Shown one piece after another: positions 61,128 through 64,000 of a stretch of DNA of 64,000 nucleotides (its first letter is position 1; each line of letters starts with the position of its first letter). The notes below the pieces were generated by a model that was not told where the DNA came from, did not search any database, and saw nothing but the letters and a program-made list of their open reading frames with translations. Source of the stretch: Talpa occidentalis (Eukaryota > Chordata > Mammalia > Eulipotyphla > Talpidae). The stretch is taken from positions 21,525,048-21,589,047 of the forward strand of contig NW_023600993.1 in the NCBI RefSeq assembly GCF_014898055.3, in the 5' to 3' direction. A program made the translations under genes and the position numbers.

Positions 61128-61762
61128 GTTTTTTTATTTTTTTATTTTATTTATTTATTTTTTAAACATTTTTTTTAAAGATTTATTTGTTTGTTTGTTT
61201 ATTTATTTATTTATACAAGCACTGGGTACAGTCAGAAGTGCAGGAGGGTGAGAGAATTCACCAGAGCCAGAGCCGGGAGCAGAGCAGGCAGAAGGAACCG
61301 AAGTACACTGCTGAGGGGAGCAGCGGGCGGCAGGAGAGGTCTGCGCGCCATGTGGGACCCTCCTCTGGTGGCTGGCGAGCAGCCAGGGATCGAACTGGTG
61401 CCACAGAGGCTGCGGGCAGCTTCGCAACCCAGCCCTCAACCGCTGTGCCATCGGGGAGGCCCTAAATTGTTTTTTTAGAAGATTTATTTATTAATGCATA
61501 TATAAATAAATACATGTGATTTATAAGATCTGGCATGCAGGCCAGAGATGTCGGGGGTGAGAGGATTCACCAGAGACAGAGTGGGGAGCAGAACAGTCAG
61601 ATCTACTGAAATACACTGCTGAGGGGAGCAGCAGGCATGTTAGTAGAGTTCTACTGTGCCATGTGGGTCAGCTCCCTGGCTGGAGATAGAACTTGTGCTG
61701 CAGTGACTGCAGATAGCTTCATAGTGCTGTGTCTTAACCCCTTGCACCACCAGGGAGGCCTC
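61128..61762 (-). mobile_element. tRNA-derived SINE, subfamily B, interrupted by a second SINE
   Basis: The body and head lie at about 61478-61762 ('gcaggccagagatgtcgggg', head 'ttgcaccaccagggaggcct'). Its 14-bp target duplication 'cattttgttaaatt' is at 61114-61127 and 61763-61776, outside the second SINE. The younger copy therefore landed at this one's tail side. Confidence 0.93.
61137..61462 (-). mobile_element. tRNA-derived SINE, subfamily A, nested insertion
   Basis: Full-length antisense copy with 'gtacagtcagaagtgcagga' and a GC-rich head ending 'cgctgtgccatcggggaggc'. A perfect 15-bp target duplication 'taaattgttttttta' lies at 61122-61136 and 61463-61477. It is the later of the two insertions here. 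Confidence 0.95.
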
Positions 61763-61869
61763 CATTTTGTTAAATTATATTTTAAAAAATTATAGACGTA
61801 TATTAGGAATGTGCGTGAGTGCCCATATCACTGACCTTCACTGCTGCCATGTTTCCTTCCCTTTTATTA

Positions 61870-62275
61870 ACCTATGAACAGATTGTGCTGCAAAGAAGCA
61901 CAACTAGTAAGATGAAGGGAGAGAGATTTATTATAGGAAACTTGCTCATATGAGTATAAGGTTGGAAAATCCAAAAAGTGCAGAGCAGGTTGGCCGACGG
62001 ATCACCCAGGGAAGAATGGATGTTGGATCTTGAGTCCAAATCAGACTGGAGTCAGAATATCTTTCTTCTTGAAGGCTTTTTTCTTAAAGCCTTTAACTGA
62101 TTGAATGAGGCCCACCCACAGTATGGAGTATAATCTGCATTACTTAGAGTTGACTGATTTAAATGTTAATTACATGTAAAAAAAAATCTGGTTAAGAGCA
62201 TCTAGTCTGGTGTTTGACCAAACAATTGGGCACCAGACCCCAGCCAAGTTGACACATATAATTAATCATTACACC
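61870..62275 (+). repeat. Old L1M 3'-end fragment
   Basis: 'gagagatttattataggaaa', 'tgaatgaggcccacccacag', 'gttgactgatttaaatgtta' and 'agccaagttgacacatataa' follow a well-known old L1M 3' UTR pattern. Orientation is inferred from that recall. Confidence 0.6.
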
Positions 62276-62279
62276 TATC

Positions 62280-62920
62280 ATCCAAATATACCTGATGCTA
62301 TTTAATGGAATATCAGGCTCACTTTTCTAGTTTCCTCTCTGTTCAGTAGTATCTCATTTTCTAAAGATGCATTGACTTATTTAGGACTTTCATGTGTACA
62401 GTGAGTTTGCTGTTTTAAATGCAGATTGTCTAATCCAAAATTGGATAAAAGCATTTTTGAGATCTCCATCCGATGATTCTGGAGAAAAAGCCTGGGTTTG
62501 CGTCTTATATAAAGAGGAGTCAAGAGTGTTCATCCAGTGTGTTATAACTTGGGGGTAGATCAGTGAAGTTTTCACCTCTAAGTTTTTTTCAGCTGTTAAG
62601 TATGAAAACTAATAACCACTTTCTAGATGCTTTCTTGTTTTAACTGAGGGAATATCTAGTATTGTGTACACTGTAGAAGACCATCGTATATTTAGTTTAT
62701 TTCCCCCTTCATCTCTTTCTAACTGGTTATCCCTACCTCCCAGGGCCAGCTCCCAACAGTCAGTACAGAAAAGCCTTCCCTTCCCTTCAGCCCTCCCAGC
62801 ACTGCAGTAGTTTTCTTGGAAAATTTGTTACATTTTGGTTTTTATGTCTCATTTCCCCTCTATTATTTCATAAAGTTTTATCACTGATCATGAATAGATA
62901 AATGAAATCATTTTGCATGA
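62280..62920. other. Non-coding stretch, no gene seen
   Basis: No recognised gene or repeat. Confidence 0.4.
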
Positions 62921-62924
62921 ACAT

Positions 62925-63120
62925 TTTATTCATTTATTTAACAAATATTTATTGTGTGTATGAATCCCAAGGATTGATCTAAGTGGTGGAGATATAATTG
63001 TGAACACGAGGGATAAATTCTCAGCCCTTGTGGAAATAAGATATTAGCAGGGCATATATTCAAAACAAGGAAACTGACAAATATATAAACAAAGCATGCG
63101 TAATGTCCTGTTAGGGTAGA
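62925..63120 (+). repeat. Ancient interspersed repeat, L2-like
   Basis: 'ttcatttatttaacaaatat', 'tctcagcccttgtggaaata' and 'ggaaactgacaaatatataa' follow a common ancient mammalian repeat. Family name uncertain. Confidence 0.5.
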
Positions 63121-64000
63121 CTAGGTGGTTGTTATGGTAAGTCACCCTAATAATCTCAATAGCATAATAAAACAAAGGTTTATTTCTTGTCCTTAATTGT
63201 CAAAAGCTATCCTCAGCTTTCCAAAATTCTTCTTTCTATAGTTCCTTCACATCAGCACATGCATCCATGAGAGAAGGGACTAGAGATTCAAGCAGCAACA
63301 ACTAAGAGCATGTACTAGAATCACTCCTGCTTTGCATTGCATTGGCAATAGCAAGTTACATGATCATGACTACCCCAGTGAAGCAGAGAAGTGAGTCTGG
63401 AGAATCCTGGTGGTAAAGATGTACCAGCTGTGCCTACCACAATGTTAGGTGCCATTGAAAATATGCATAAAGACCGAGAGCATAGCGTGCGTTTTTTAAA
63501 GAGGAAGAGAAGCAAAAAAATGCATGACCTTTCATGCATATTATTGCTTAGAATTATAATAAACTACTTCAGAAAAAAACTGAGTCAATTTAAAGAAAAT
63601 TATGACTAATTTTAACAACTGGTGTTCAGATATGAGGAAATACATTAAGGTCATTTTATGAATTGATAGATATTATGTTGTTATCTAATCAAGGACAAAG
63701 CTGGTAATATTTATATTGGTATCATGATTGTTTAGTGACATAGTAGATGCTCAGTAGAACTTTGTTGAAGGTAATAATAATCATCATATTAAATTATTCT
63801 TGCTTTTGCACTTGATGAACAGTCTTGAAATATAATCTATTGTAATTTTGTTCTGAGACTTGAAACTTTTTTCCAAGGCCAATTTGTATTGTCTTTATAG
63901 TAATATTTTTATATTCAATTATAGTTTAAATTTGGAACACACATGCCAAGTTGAATCAATAGTAGTCTCTTTTACCTAATTTGTCACATGAATTTTCTTA
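63121..64000. other. Non-coding stretch to window end
   Basis: Opposed frames at 63321-63609 are mutually overlapping and lack domains. Nothing else recognised. Confidence 0.4.

Noticed and set aside
1..64000. CRISPR arrays, bacterial operons, phage or plasmid modules
   Set aside because: Composition, retrotransposons and absence of dense coding show vertebrate nuclear DNA. No regularly spaced short repeats are present.

Overview
This window is nuclear DNA of a placental mammal. It is AT-rich and has no recognisable host exon. It is packed with retrotransposons: one nearly intact full-length LINE-1 (L1), 18 copies of a young tRNA-derived SINE family, and decayed fragments of L2, MIR and older L1. 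The species is not decided by the sequence alone. The SINE head and tail do not match the primate, rodent, carnivore, ruminant, camelid or horse families I know. A less familiar placental lineage such as pangolin is a guess only.

Layout. 0-20.5 kb: ancient repeats (L1M-like, MIR, L2-like), seven young SINEs (near 1.4, 5.5, 11.5, 14.3, 16.1, 16.5 and 17.4 kb), a CA microsatellite at 10.3 kb and a nested pair of L1 fragments at 12.7-13.9 kb. 20.56-26.86 kb: a full-length sense-strand L1 with a GC-rich 5' UTR, intact ORF1, ORF2 broken by one frameshift and one stop codon, a G-rich 3' UTR, a poly(A) signal and a 15-bp target-site duplication. It landed inside a much older antisense L1. 27-46 kb: AT-rich sequence with old MIR, L2 and L1, three more SINEs, a (GGGT)n G-quadruplex motif, and a 109-bp near-perfect palindrome at 39.1-39.5 kb split by a SINE in its loop. 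46-64 kb: a 149-bp perfect inverted repeat with arms at 46.6 and 48.6 kb, eight SINEs in all including a nested pair at 61.1-61.8 kb, and old repeats.

How the parts work together. L1 ORF1 protein (RNA chaperone) and ORF2 protein (endonuclease plus reverse transcriptase) normally copy L1 RNA in cis and SINE RNA in trans. The SINEs here end in A-rich tails and have 10-16-bp target duplications, as expected for L1-driven insertion. Many tails contain AATAAA followed by a T-run, the T+ SINE architecture.

I found no undescribed gene system. The observations most worth a second look are the two inverted-repeat structures (39 kb and 46/48 kb), the twin-primed nested L1 with a possible 3' transduction, the head-only short SINE, and the long antisense open frame and CTCF-like motif in the L1 5' UTR.
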